From Ridgeia piscesae (taxonomy: Eukaryota > Annelida > Polychaeta > Sabellida > Siboglinidae), in contig JAODUO010000475.1 in assembly GCA_025642075.2 (NCBI GenBank), positions 22,501 to 86,500 on the forward strand: DNA of 64,000 nt, read 5' to 3'. Below the pieces are notes generated by a model. That model did not search any database and was not told the DNA's origin. It saw only the letters and a program-made list of their open reading frames with translations. Positions 21,301 through 29,947 of the stretch are shown piece by piece. Position numbers and translations under genes: made by a program. How positions within the stretch are numbered: position 1 is the stretch's first letter; each line of letters starts with the position of its first letter.

Positions 21301-22692
21301 CCCCTGTCCATTGTCACCTACTGGTTTCTCCGAGGCCAAACCTCACAATAACGTTCAACATATAAAACTAATACATGCAAGAGTCAAACATTCGCACCAA
21401 ATACACATTTTTTACTTTAAAAAGGTGGGACCAATTCGCCTAACCTATATACTTCAAATGGAATATCTTCACCCACGAGTAAGATACAGTGTTCATCTTG
21501 GTGTCATTTTAAAGCTATGAATCTCCTCTATTTAAATCAGTAATAAAACAGAAATGTCAACTCAAAAGGCCTTGTTTTGGCATGCCTCGTCACATAAATA
21601 TAAAACACAAGACACTGATACACCATATCTAGAAATGTATCAGCTGAATTATCAGTTACAGAACTTCTCAGTCATAACACTGGCTGAGTTGCTACGGCTG
21701 TATTAGAAAGAAAAGTCACGTTTAGTAGCATTCTGTAGTAACACTGATGTCTTCAGATTGCCCACCAGATGGCAGTAGTGTTGTTATTCATCACACGTGT
21801 GTGATCATTACACACTTATATTTACACATGCCTGGGCACAACAAACTTCTGCCCATTGTCTCCCGTTTGCATGTGTCAGATTTCTATCTCTGGTGACCAT
21901 TTGAAAATATCAAGACTTAATAAAACACTACTTTGTCTGACCTGTTGGCATGACAACGTGTGAGCTTTCATTCACCAAAAGCATTTATTTTGTATTGTCA
22001 TACTAGCAGTTGTTTCTATTATTATTATAAATAGACAATTTGGAATCAACTCCCTATTACGATTACATTTTCTGGAACTATAGACAGTTTCGTAAAAAAC
22101 TGAAAACATATTTGTTCGAAATTGCTTTTCCACCATACATTTTCAGCAGTTCCATGCTCCATTGACAACTTTTGACTGTCCCCTTTTTAAGGATATAGGC
22201 GCTATAAAAATTTACAATTATTATTTGTTTAAAAGAGCGTTTTCACTTTAAAAGAAAAAAATATATCCGAATATTTTTAATATCTACTATTTATCAACTA
22301 TTTATTTATTTTTAAATTGTAATATAATTAACTATTATTTATCAGTATTAGTATTTTAGTATTATTAAGACTAATATTATTTATATTGAAAAGAAAAAAA
22401 TTTGTAATCTATTTATTTTACAACGACGTCTCTACTTTTTATTTTGGTATATTCAAGTAAAGTGTAATGCGCCTCTGAATGGTTTTATTGCTAGAGATGG
22501 CATAATACTGTTTTTTTATATTATTAATATTATTATTATACTGTATTATTATTATATTTCTTTCTGTCACAGGACAAAATCATGAAAATCTTCCACGTGT
22601 GGGCATTCTGTCGTGACCAGTCAGTTCTCGACCCGAAAGCAGCCTGGCGTATTATCGACATATCGTCCAGTCCAGCAGAGCAGTGGGTGTGA
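3207..22692 (+). CDS. TIMM44: TIMM44, mitochondrial import inner membrane translocase subunit Tim44 (14 exons, start exon missing)
   Basis: Tim44 sits on the matrix face of the inner membrane, where it tethers mitochondrial Hsp70 to the TIM23 channel so that presequence proteins are pulled into the matrix. Fourteen exons joined on GT-AG junctions with compatible phases give 437 residues and a stop; human TIM44 has 452. The N-terminal half is charged and helical (GFLKQLVDNIKNEM, then KFREEAEKLEQTEAL). The C-terminal Tim44 domain follows, with HKDSRWYQSW, SKTEMSEVLTEIVKADP, ILKDWCYEA, SRVLDINNVD, MEQGPVLVMSFNAQQ and AAWRIIDISSS, all close to the vertebrate protein as I remember it. The first supported exon is 3207-3314; the mitochondrial presequence start is not found. 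Introns carry a 66-bp array on exon 11's splice donor and a 56-bp array after exon 4. Confidence 0.96.
3736..3822 (+). CDS. TIMM44: TIMM44 exon, 29 codons
   Basis: Flanked by TTCCAG and GTTTGT. It encodes GFLKQLVDNIKNEMTKNKEM, which matches the start of the conserved Tim44 N-terminal helical region. Phase 0 on both sides. Confidence 0.95.
4530..4710 (+). repeat. Dispersed repeat, + copy of an inverted pair in TIMM44 introns
   Basis: ATAATAATTATAAA, then TATAGCGCCTATATCCTTAA, later GGGGACAG, ACATGGAACC and GGTGGAAAAGCAATTTC. The same blocks appear in reverse complement at about 22100-22230. The (ATA)n plus TATAGCGCC layout is typical of short invertebrate retroelement tails. Confidence 0.5.
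4904..4981 (+). CDS. TIMM44: TIMM44 exon, 26 codons
   Basis: Acceptor GTTTTAG, donor GTGAGT. It encodes DSLQKFREEAEKLEQTEAL and ends in AREKY, a charged helix matching the KKFRDEARRLEES region of vertebrate Tim44. Phase 0. Confidence 0.95.
5017..5030 (+). promoter_or_regulatory. CTCF-like motif in a TIMM44 intron
   Basis: GCCACCAGGTGGCA matches the core CCA-C-CAG-R-TGGCA pattern recognised by the CTCF zinc fingers in bilaterians. It lies 36 bases after the exon ending at 4981. It is a motif match only, and it is also a near-perfect palindrome that could occur by chance. Confidence 0.3.
5648..5728 (+). CDS. TIMM44: TIMM44 exon, 27 codons
   Basis: Acceptor TTGCAG, donor GTGAGG. It encodes QSIEAETAKGSDAAKKTF and ends FQEKLKE, in line with the IESETVRTSEVLRKKLGEL stretch of vertebrate Tim44. 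Phase 0. A 56-bp tandem array starts 44 bases beyond this exon. Confidence 0.94.
5772..6498 (+). repeat. 56-bp tandem array, about 13 copies, each with AATAAA
   Basis: The unit begins TGTCATCTTTTTACGTACGT and continues through TTGGTGTTTAATAGC to TGTTAATAAACATTGC. Copies differ by only a few substitutions (GTC/GAC/GGC, ACGTACG/ACGTATG, ATCTG/ATTTG). On the sense strand each copy reads AATAAA followed about 24 bases later by a GT-rich GTTGGTGTTT, the arrangement of a poly(A) site. It occupies the start of the intron after the exon ending at 5728. Confidence 0.95.
7205..7354 (+). CDS. TIMM44: TIMM44 exon, 50 codons
   Basis: Acceptor TATTCAG, donor GTGTGT. It encodes TLEEAEKTELAKKGKVFTDE, then a Lys/Ala/Gln-rich helix and QTSVYRTVSE. 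Vertebrate Tim44 has the equivalent SKSDLGRKIKEG...AAKTAKQSAESVSKG...TAAFRALSQ. Phase 0 on both sides. Confidence 0.94.
7495..7735. repeat. Two related YY1-like palindromic segments in an intron
   Basis: GGCCATTTTTCAAAATGGC (about 7512) and GCCATTTTTAAAGATGGC (about 7658) are imperfect palindromes built from the YY1-type core GCCAT/ATGGC. Each is followed by a loosely similar TCAATA...C-C-ATATCT-A stretch, suggesting an old local duplication. Confidence 0.3.
8609..8678 (+). CDS. TIMM44: TIMM44 exon, 70 bp
   Basis: Acceptor TTATTTCAG, donor GTAAGA. It encodes GMKAVKTEIDETALSRARLY then RPP plus one base; vertebrate Tim44 has QGVESVKKEIDDSVLGQTGPYRRP here. It ends in phase 1, completed by the next exon. 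Confidence 0.95.
9211..9490 (+). repeat. Imperfect direct repeat pair in a TIMM44 intron
   Basis: CCAGGCTCCGTGAGGTGGCA (9221) and CCAGTATCCGTGAAGTGGCA (9443) head two similar stretches that both go on to GCA-TT-T-CAGCCCC-CAA. They are about 220 bp apart, in the same orientation, and lie in the intron before the exon at 9984. Origin unknown. Confidence 0.4.
9984..10047 (+). CDS. TIMM44: TIMM44 exon, 64 bp
   Basis: Acceptor TTTGCAG, donor GTCAGT (non-consensus third base). With the carried base it reads VKLRKRQQTLEENEERVVEA, matching RLRKRTEF...EEKVFEPNEEA of the vertebrate protein. Ends in phase 2. Confidence 0.9.
10506..10591 (+). CDS. TIMM44: TIMM44 exon, 86 bp
   Basis: I chose the acceptor GCTGTTTCAG at 10505 over CATCTCAG 20 bases upstream because it restores the frame and gives NTEATGMVMHKDSRWYQSW, aligning with NEEALGVVLHKDSKWYQQW without a gap. 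Donor GTAAGT. Ends in phase 1. Confidence 0.92.
11568..11660 (+). CDS. TIMM44: TIMM44 exon, 93 bp
   Basis: Acceptor TTGCTTCAG, donor GTAAGT. Reads KLFDMKAKYDESDHLVVRAT then RAFTEKFTDIFG; the vertebrate protein has RFFEMKMKYDESDNAFIRAS. Phase 1 to phase 1. Start of the C-terminal Tim44 domain. Confidence 0.96.
12282..12406 (+). CDS. TIMM44: TIMM44 exon, 125 bp
   Basis: Acceptor GTTTACAG, donor GTAAGT. Reads NVFSKTEMSEVLTEIVKADP then NFDKERFIREVQHDIIPNIL-E, one of the best conserved blocks of the Tim44 domain. Ends in phase 0. Confidence 0.97.
14098..14148 (+). CDS. TIMM44: TIMM44 exon 11, 17 codons; its 3' end founds a 66-bp array
   Basis: Acceptor CTGTTTTAG. Reads AMVRGELEILKDWCYEA; the vertebrate protein has AMISGELDILKDWCYEA. 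The donor is GCG|GTAGGT. The last 28 coding bases plus 38 intron bases are repeated in tandem downstream, so the exon must be closed at the first of 42 identical donor sites. Confidence 0.97.
14121..16889 (+). repeat. 66-bp minisatellite (about 42 copies) made of the TIMM44 exon-11/intron junction
   Basis: Each unit has the last 28 exon bases (AATACTGAAGGACTGG... to GAAGCG), the donor GTAGGT, then ATTGCCTTTTAG and AAATTATTCATACATCAAGT. The first unit's exon part is the genuine coding sequence. Copies are nearly identical apart from AAATTA/AAATGA/AAATA variants and a TTTTAG/TTTTTG variant. A rearranged unit lies near 14585, and a 24-bp sub-unit is repeated at 14970-15010. The frame read through the donor meets TAG six codons on. 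Confidence 0.98.
17519..17608 (+). CDS. TIMM44: TIMM44 exon, 30 codons
   Basis: Acceptor GTCTACAG, donor GTAAGT. Reads AYNLIAQPIKQVVGAGYKID then SRVLDINNVD; the vertebrate protein has TYSQLAHPIQQAKALGLQFH then SRILDIDNVD. Phase 0 on both sides. Confidence 0.97.
18085..18475 (+). repeat. Dispersed repeat, copy 1 of a pair with 41634-42064
   Basis: Shared blocks in the same order: CGCTTGTAGCAACAGTACAG, GAATCGACCAGAACTGAAAC, TTCGTTGGGACAGTCA, GTTGATAAAATGGC, ATATGATTGTTGTTGGAAAT and ATCAACTCT-ATAGGCCCA. The middle block carrying CAGCCGCCAAACTTCTC is in the opposite orientation in the other copy. The same middle block resembles the inner arm of the 1127-2047 element. Confidence 0.6.
18955..19075 (+). 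repeat. Dispersed short repeat (SINE/LINE-tail-like), copy B
   Basis: Carries TTGAACAGGTCTGCCA, GTAAAGTGCCTTGAGCA and TGGATACTGCGCTATGT in the same order as copy A at 2960-3075. It ends about 25 bases before the acceptor of the TIMM44 exon at 19097, so its tail may supply part of that exon's upstream splicing signals. Confidence 0.45.
19097..19207 (+). CDS. TIMM44: TIMM44 exon, 37 codons
   Basis: Acceptor CCTGTGTAG, donor GTGAGT. Reads IVAGKIMEQGPVLVMSFNAQ then QVIVVRDSKGNVVEGDP; the vertebrate protein has AMGKMMEQGPVLIITFQAQ then VMVVRNPKGEVVEGDP. Noticeably GC-richer than its introns. Confidence 0.97.
21762..21778 (+). promoter_or_regulatory. CTCF-like motif in the last TIMM44 intron
   Basis: CCACCAGATGGCAGTAG is a close match to the vertebrate-type CTCF core (CCA-C-AG-R-TGGCAG). 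Best match of this type in the window. Motif evidence only. Confidence 0.4.
22100..22230 (-). repeat. Dispersed repeat, - copy of the inverted pair
   Basis: GAAATTGCTTTTCCACCATA, GTTCCATG, CTGTCCCC and AAGGATATAGGCGCTATA followed by ATTATT are the reverse complement of the blocks at 4530-4710. The two copies face each other across about 17.5 kb of the TIMM44 primary transcript and could base-pair in RNA. Confidence 0.5.
22573..22692 (+). CDS. TIMM44: TIMM44 terminal coding exon, 39 codons plus stop
   Basis: Acceptor TTCTGTCACAG. Reads DKIMKIFHVWAFCRDQSVLD then PKAAWRIIDISSSPAEQWV and TGA. The vertebrate protein ends DKVLRMLYVWALCRDQDELN then PYAAWRLLDISASSTEQIL, so the C-terminus is complete. 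Confidence 0.97.
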   Translation, partial: DKIMKIFHVWAFCRDQSVLDPKAAWRIIDISSSPAEQWV

Positions 22693-23493
22693 CGACAGCG
22701 ACAAACGTCATGAACTATTTGCTGACATGTGGTGCGTTTTCACAACTCGATTGCAGCTGAACTGCTGACCAGCTGAGGTGATAATCATTGGTATTTGCTG
22801 ACCGAGGCTTGCCGTGGCGGTGGTTACTAGACGGGTGTGGTCATTGGTGTGACGATAGCGTCTGTCATCTGTCGACAGACGTCCGTGGCTGACACCAAAC
22901 TTGTCATCTTTTATGACATCCAACATTTTGGCAGGAACAGCTTAGTATAAACATTTCAAGTCCACAAATTTTATGCTTTATCTGGAAGTTTATATTTTGT
23001 GGTAACTGGCTTCCTGTGGTGGTTTATACATTTCGAATAAGGAATTTTTCATTAGCGGATCCAGTGAATGTTTTATCTGTCCATCACCACATGTCGAGAT
23101 TTTAAAAATGGACACATAAACTAGACTTTGTACACATTCGTTTGCTGCTGGTCTTGTGCATGTCTGTTTCTGTTGAACAGCGAGCAGGGTTATCTCCTGC
23201 ATGTGCCTCTTAGGCAGATATGCAGAAGGGTACATAACGACTCTTACCTCAGTGTAGGGTCTGTCATGTCGTCTCATTCATATGTCCTACTCATCTTGTG
23301 TGCATCGTCTTTTGTAAATACTTATCAGGTTTTTCTAAACTGTCTGGCTGCCATAGAGTGCATGAGTGTGTGAAAGAACTTAGTGAAAACAATTTTATGA
23401 TGTTTACCAATTGTGAAGTCGCCAGGAATATAGCTAGCTGTCTTTAGGACTTGGTTCCAAAGCTATGGACAGAGCTTCTGGATTCTCAAGTGA

Positions 23494-23499
23494 AATAAA
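23494..23499 (+). promoter_or_regulatory. TIMM44: Candidate poly(A) signal of TIMM44
   Basis: AATAAA about 800 bases after the stop codon. A second AATAAA at 24321-24326 is an alternative. Which is used cannot be told from sequence. Confidence 0.4.
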
Positions 23500-26400
23500 C
23501 TGTACTGAACTTTGTAATTTAAAGAAAAGCAGTAGACAGACCCCCCCCCGCTGGCATTCAGCACAGACATAGCAAATTGTGTTTCTTCACTGGCCTGTCT
23601 ACAAACCCTTGTGGGTTTAATCATTTACCAATGCCAGTCTTCTTTTGAATATTCAGTATCGTTCACACAGTGTGTATGTATATGGTGAGAAATCGTTAAA
23701 CTGCTTGAATATGTGGTACGCCAGTGTCGTCTACATTCGTAACTGGTGCAATATTTATTACGAAAACGTTTTCATTAAAGATCCGTGAATAATGCGAAAT
23801 AATGCTGAACTGTTGTAAGGTTGGACTGTTGTAAAGACTGGACTCTTGTTGTAAAGATTGGACTCTTGTTGTAAAGACTGGACTCTTGTTGTAATGTATG
23901 CGCTAACATATGCTAGCTTCTTCCTATGTTTGTTCCCTTCCTGGGTTGGTTGGTTACCAATTGGGAGTCTATTTAAAAGAAACATCAACAGTTATTTACT
24001 TACACATTTGTCATCTTCAAGTTTTAGTGGTTCTTCATTCTCCATATGGTGTCACAGTGGGTACGAGTTTATTCATCAAAATACCGTAATTATTCAAGTG
24101 AAAACCAGAAAATTTATTTCTAAATTGTTGTTTTTAATGAGCATTTTTCTTCATCACCAATGCTTATAACAAGAGTACGATGTATCTTCCTACAGCAACT
24201 GAATTGTTGACCCAGAAACGCCTAGTTGACCCAGAAATGACTAGTTGACCTAATGATGGTGAGCTGTTGCCGTGTTTCCAGACTGCTGTGAGATGTGATG
24301 ATGTAGGAAATTAATTTGTAAATAAATGTCAAAACACATACAGAAATTGTTCATTAATTTGTTTTGTATTTCCTCCAGTAAGTTATGTGCATTCGTGGAT
24401 TGTGGGTATGTTTAGCATTACTGTGGCATTACAAGCTAATATTACAGTCTGTGGCAATACCATGGACTGTACAGCCACTTGAAGGGAGGGTGCCAGCTTC
24501 TCTGCACATAGTTGGCAAAGCCTTAATTTATAAGGGGAAATCTGCTTTCTAGAACGTGAAAGTTAACATCAAAGTGTATTGCGGTTAACTCTGCTCACAT
24601 GGCATTATTGCCGATCAATTTTGTTTTGAAACTGAATGTTTTGTTTACCATTTGACCGTATTGCAGGCGAACTCTTTCAAATTGCGAACATTGTTCCGTG
24701 GTTAATAAAGTAAATAAACACAAATTGGCAGCAGTAAACTTTCAACATGCATGTTGTAGTCACAAGAACATAATATTAAAAAATAAAAAACTAGCAGCTG
24801 ACTCCCTCGTTTTAAGACTGTTATTCAAACCGCAACTTGGAAACTCAAATTAATGGGCTCGCATGAAAACCGCTGTTTGTGAACGTCTTGTTTGGAAATG
24901 ACTCTCCACCAGTTGCGGGACCAGAATTGTTTGCTTATTTTTAAGATGGACCATGCAGGGTGTCGACCTCAATGGCCAACTGTCGGAAGCGATCGCTATT
25001 AACACACTTGGCAGACGTGTTCGTTTGAAAACACCATCGCCATATGTCTGAACCATAACGAGACTGGACATTAATTATATGACAGCAATGTCATACTTTA
25101 AAGTGACATGTAAAATAATGCTATTTTTCAATTACATTGATATCAACATTTGAACACCAAATGACAAAAGTTATAGTATGAAGTTATTTTCATAATTACT
25201 CCGACACAGAATATGATTTGTCCAATAATCTGGTTATTTGGTTTAACATAGTTATGCACAGTACTCTGTAAACACCTATGATCAACAGTTAGGTACATGA
25301 AATGATTATAAATCTCTGTACTGTATTCTATTACCCCCATTGAACTACATAAAAAGTAATAATATTTAACTTTTTATGGCTATAACAAAACGTTGTGGCT
25401 GAGACATTATTGTTATGGCTACATGTATTCCTATATAATGTGATGAGTATTTAATTTACATATTTGCGTAATACTACTGTGTGTGTTGTGAGTTGTATGT
25501 GAAGTGTGTGCACGCACGCACACTATCTGATATTGTGTTTGTGTGCGTACGTGCGTATGCGCATACACGAGCATGGTAATGTGCATCTCTAAGTTTAAAC
25601 TATATAATACTATATAATTGTTGTACAAAGTTGCATGAGGAAAGCTGAGAGGCGAGAGGAATGGAGGGAGCTGGTTGCCAGGTCATCTGTGGCGCCCCAA
25701 CGGTCCACCAGACTACGCCATACGGGATAGGTGAAGTTAAAGTTACACAATCTAAACAGTAGTAAATGTAGTCTTAGCCATAACGCAAATTGTCTTAGCC
25801 ATGATGTACTGTTTGTTATGGCTCAGACAATTTTCTTACAAATTGTCCTCTGGAATGCATAACCTGTTTGAAGACGTGTCTGTTCCAATGACATACCATG
25901 TTGATGTGTAAGTGATTCCATATACCTTGTCACGCTATTAAATAGTTACATGACATTTAAGATATTATGGCTGAGATAGGTAGAAAACACAAGCGGCGAA
26001 TTTTAGTCACATAAACCATCTTTTGAGATGAGATATCACAGTTTGCTAGCAAAGGTGATTTTTACAAAATAGAGTAAAACAAGTTACTGCTGCAACATTT
26101 ATTGCTTGTACCAATTTCAACGGTTTCAAGCATTTGGCACTATTCTTGATATGTTATTGCTAAGACATGCAATATCCAGGGGACAAACTTTGAAACTCAA
26201 TATGTTTTTAATATTAAAATTTTCTTAAATATGTTGGGTAAAATATTATTGCTAAATAAATGAAATTAGTCTGCATTAACATAAAAGGTAAACTGTTAAA
26301 ATACAAATATATTAGAAGGGACTCGTCATGGTGAAGACATTCCAGCATATCAAGGTGGAAAACCCATGTCATTTATGGCATATATTGAGGGGGAACAACA

Positions 26401-26762
26401 CAAACATACAACAGCTTTATTTTCATTGTGTAAAATGGACTAGGGGACTGTTACTGTAGAACGGCTCTTGGTTACTCAAATCTCCAATTGCACTCCCGTT
26501 GAGGCTCGTCAAAAATCCTGGTGGTCGAACTAGCTTACCCGGAACTTCACCACAACAGGGGAAGACGGGAGGGAGAGAGAGTGTGTGTGCTGTTGAAAAT
26601 TAGGCACAGCGACATTCATAATTTCCGAAGCACAATTCAGATCGGCTGAGAACATTATCGTCGCCGCTGTTTTACTGTGGAGGGGGCACAACCAAATGTC
26701 TGCTCTAGTAATTAAACTTCTTCGACCCCTTTGCTTCCCATTTCCCCATGTTTTCATACGCC

Positions 26763-26771
26763 TGCGCGCGC

Positions 26772-26833
<62 letters not shown>

Positions 26834-26843
26834 GTGCGTGTGT
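26763..26843. repeat. (GC)n/(GT)n microsatellite
   Basis: A short CGCGCG run leads into an uninterrupted GT tract and ends in GTGTGCGTGTGT. Apparent long frames here are low-complexity artefacts. Confidence 0.95.
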
Positions 26844-27278
26844 ACACTTGACACTTTCGCAGCCGTCTCAGCGTTACTTCGCATTTACTGGGAGAGCAGA
26901 ACTATAATGTCTGCCCCCCTCACCGAAATTCCAGAGTGCATCTGCCTCCTTGTCTCCCCAGTTACCACATCTATATGCTGACCTTTGTCTTCTGTCTTAC
27001 CCAGATTTTTTTCTGTCCCGGTGTGTGACATATTGTGGACGTTTTCATATATACGTATATATAGAAAAAAATTAATAGTAAAATGTTACAGTTAACCACT
27101 AAACATAAATCAAAATGATGACAAGAAATTATATGCGCGTTTGCGAATTAACGCACAACGTAATCGTGCGTTTAATACACATAGACATAAAATGGTACAG
27201 ATATGTACATACATTCAAGCGGGTTAATATCGCAGGCATTTCGACAGAGGCGCCAACACTGTTAGATATTACGTGATA

Positions 27279-27293
27279 CCGTCAGGGGGCGCC
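27279..27293 (+). promoter_or_regulatory. CTCF-like motif between convergent TIMM44 and FoxQ2
   Basis: CCGTCAGGGGGCGCC resembles the CTCF core CCAGCAGGGGGCGCT, mainly through the shared CAGGGGGCGC. It sits 253 bases beyond the FoxQ2 stop, in the gap between two genes transcribed towards each other, where a boundary element would be expected. Confidence 0.4.
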
Positions 27294-27545
27294 ACTGGGT
27301 ACACAAACCGACGTGCGGAGGTAGGGAGTGAGTCGAAGGATGGGTGGATTGAGAAAGGGAGGGAGGGGGCGAGGGAGCGAGGGAGGGAGGGATTTACATA
27401 TTAGTTTTTAAATTGCTACACTTTTTCCAGAAAAAATATAACTTTGTACAGTACGTTATGTTGTTCATTGGAATATCAGATGTTACAGCCACATCTTTGC
27501 AGCAATAATAAGTTCAATAAAACCAACCAGCAACGACAGGTGTCG

Positions 27546-28188
27546 CTATAGCGGCCAGCTGTTCGCCATTGAGTACGGACTGTAACGGACGCATCCGTTC
27601 ATTGAACCCGAAAAGTACGTCGGCGTCGTAGGCGACGTGGACATTGCCGGATATGACGTCATCAAAGGCATAGATGATTGCAAGAGGGTGTTTGATATTG
27701 TCACGCCTGCTGGTGACACGGGTGATGGAGACAGTGTCACCGAAGGCGAAGTATTAACTCCTGGCGACTGAGGAGATGGCAGCGTCATTTTGAATTGGTC
27801 GGTGTAAGGCGATGGCGGCGACATGTTGGACGCGTTGTGCATGCTGGGAACGGTCGCACTCATCGGATTTCCGGCGGCGTTGAAATCGTGCATCTGCGCA
27901 GCTGCGACCAAGTAGGGCGACGAGTACGGGTGGTAGCCAATGGCGGCCGGATGTGGCGTCATCGGCACGTATCCCATGTTGCAGCGGTAGGCGAGTGGCA
28001 GTGCGCTGATGTTCATGCTGATGTCATTTCCGTTGGCGCGTGCGCGTCGACGCGCCTGTCGCCTCCGGTAGTCGCCCTTCGAGAAGTCGTCGACGCAGGC
28101 GGGATGGACGGCCCAGTAGTTGCCCTTGCCATTCTCGGCCCGACCCACCTTCACAAAGCACTCGTTCAGACTCAGGTTGTGTCGAATG
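27546..28188 (-). CDS. FoxQ2: FoxQ2 coding exon 2
   Basis: Starts after the acceptor TTTGTCACCAG with C completing Ser, then [20 protein letters not shown] and the basic tail. The rest is low in charge, with [12 protein letters not shown] and a C-terminal [11 protein letters not shown] before the stop. Confidence 0.93.
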
Positions 28189-29196
28189 CTGGTGACAAAC
28201 AGACGCAAGTGTACGTTAAGTGAACCATTGACTGTATCAATGTTTTGGCTGTTGATATAAATGAGAGTTAATTGTGTTGCAATCAAAAGCACGTTGTTAA
28301 TTTAGTGCGGTCGCTGCTAAACAAAGCAGCGACCACCACAAACTGTGTTTAGCAACGATGTTTAAACTTCTCCGCTTTCGGTCAAACAACTTTGAGGTAA
28401 CACACGAGAGGTGCTGACGTCCCATAACAAACCAGTAACACAGAGCTGGCGATATTTACAAATACTCTGGACACGACAAATACTCTATTTAAAACTTGTA
28501 TTTATACACTTATCTGACAAATCAGACGTAAATGCATTTAGCTGTTTCGATACAAATCGAAATGATCAATTGTTTCAATGTTCGCATAGCGTCAACTAGT
28601 GATGCACGTCGAAAATTGTACAAAAGGTCACTGCTATTTACATTAGTTATGTTTATTATTGTCACATGTCCACTACAGGGTTACGTAGTAGACTGTAGTA
28701 CAAGTGTCTTGCTGCTCAGTACAATCAATCAATCTAACAGAGTTGATCATCAGCCAATCAGAGCGGGCGTTACAAACCTGTTTCGCCAGGCCCGGTCTTC
28801 GTTGTCGTAATACGGGAAGTGCGTCATCACGTACTGGTAGATGTCACTGAGCACCAGACGGCGCTCCGGCACGCCGAGGATGGCCAATGAGATGAGCGCG
28901 ATGTACGAGTGCGTCGGCTTCTCGCTAGAGGGCGTTGTGACGGGTGAAGCCCTGGCGGACTGGTCGTGAGGCGCAACATCGGTGGCGCGAAGTTCGCCGA
29001 ACGGCGGCGACGAGATGCCGCTGTCGGGGGAGGTGTTGGTGTCGCGCGGGGGCGTACACGTGTGTGCGGACCTAGTCGCGGACCCTGCCACGGACCGGCT
29101 GGTGTCGTCTGTAGCGTAGACGCGGTCATAGCCGAAGTTGGCGGACGTCGTCGTCCGTGGGGGCGACGTGATGCTCTCAATACTGAACGGGTGCAT
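27546..29196 (-). CDS. FoxQ2: FoxQ2-type forkhead transcription factor (two coding exons, complete)
   Basis: Joined coding exons 29196-28778 and 28188-27546 give 353 residues. The forkhead DNA-binding domain runs from about residue 93 ([20 protein letters not shown]) through [20 protein letters not shown] to [17 protein letters not shown] near residue 190. [20 protein letters not shown] followed by the [10 protein letters not shown] tail is the FoxQ2 signature as I know the family. Residues 4-9, FSIESI, form an EH1-like motif of the kind that recruits Groucho/TLE co-repressors. The C-terminal part is Pro/Ser/Thr/Met-rich. FoxQ2 genes commonly pattern the anterior neuroectoderm or apical organ of larvae. 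The only coding intron falls in the recognition-helix region (RN|S). A splice acceptor (GTTTCACAG at 29214) lies 17 bases before the ATG, so a 5' untranslated exon further upstream is likely. Confidence 0.92.
28778..29196 (-). CDS. FoxQ2: FoxQ2 coding exon 1
   Basis: 139 codons plus two bases from ATG to the donor CAG|GTTTGT. It holds the EH1-like FSIESI, a Ser/Thr/Pro-rich linker and the first half of the forkhead domain up to DNEDRAWRN. It is GC- and CpG-rich compared with its surroundings. Confidence 0.92.
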
Positions 29197-29461
29197 GCTG
29201 AAGCCTCGACCTGTGAAACAGTAACAACCTGCTTATTTCAAGCGGCTAAACAACAAACCTAGCGATATTACCGTGGAAGTGAGAAAAAGGTGCGCAGTGT
29301 GGCTGGTGAAAGTAGCAACTGTTGATGTGAAGGTTGGATTACTCCAAGGATCTGCATTGAGCCCATATCAGATCCTCATATAGATCGACTCTTGACAGAG
29401 AAGGTGATAAAAGATGCACCAGAATCAATAACGTTCGCAGGTGACATTGTGCTATGTGGAC

Positions 29462-29602
29462 AGGAGAGGAGAGGAGAGGAGAGGAGAGGAGAGGAGAGGA
29501 GAGGAGAGGAGAGGAGAGGAGAGGAGAGGAGAGGAGAGGAGAGGAGAGGAGAGGAGAGGAGAGGAGAGGAGAGGAGAGGAGAGGAGAGGAGAGGAGAGGA
29601 GA
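29462..29602 (+). repeat. (AGGAG)n pentamer array inside the LINE
   Basis: About 28 perfect AGGAG units between codons for LCGQ and the IDMTVYVETWKNTLEER part of the reverse transcriptase. Intact relatives have a Glu/Arg-rich stretch at this place, so the array probably grew from a short GAGGAG-type seed in the coding sequence. Confidence 0.95.
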
Positions 29603-29947
29603 TAGACATGACAGTGTACGTGGAGACGTGGAAGAACACATTAGAAGAAAGAGCAATGAGGGTTAGTCGGCCAATAACCTGGTTCATGGACTTTATTCGA
29701 ACCAAATGGAGAGATAGACAGACCTATCGTAAAGACAACAGGAGACGAGCTGGAAAAAGTGACATACATCAAATATCTAGGGTACGTCGTGGAAGAGAAA
29801 GGAGGCATGGAAACGGGGTTCAAACAGAGAGTGAGTACCGCGTGGAGAAACGGGAAGAAATGCAGTGGGTTGTTGTGAGACAGTGACATTGAAGGGGAAC
29901 ATATAACACAGTAAAACAGTAGACAGACCAGTAGTGATATACGGAGC

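Larger units (their letters stand above)
19208..22572 (+). other. Last TIMM44 intron
   Basis: Mostly AT-rich with no coding exon recognised. A 33-codon ATG frame at 20102-20203 is noted but unsupported. About 22100-22230 is the reverse-complement copy of the dispersed repeat at 4530-4710. A CTCF-like motif lies at 21762. Confidence 0.6.
22693..27545. other. TIMM44 3' flank and convergent intergenic region
   Basis: No further gene recognised. The first part is TIMM44 3' UTR; AATAAA occurs at 23494 and 24321. A short 23-bp tandem (TTGTAAAGACTGGACTCTTG core, about 3.5 copies) lies at 23810-23893. A (GT)n tract lies at 26763-26843. TIMM44 and FoxQ2 point towards each other here. Confidence 0.6.
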
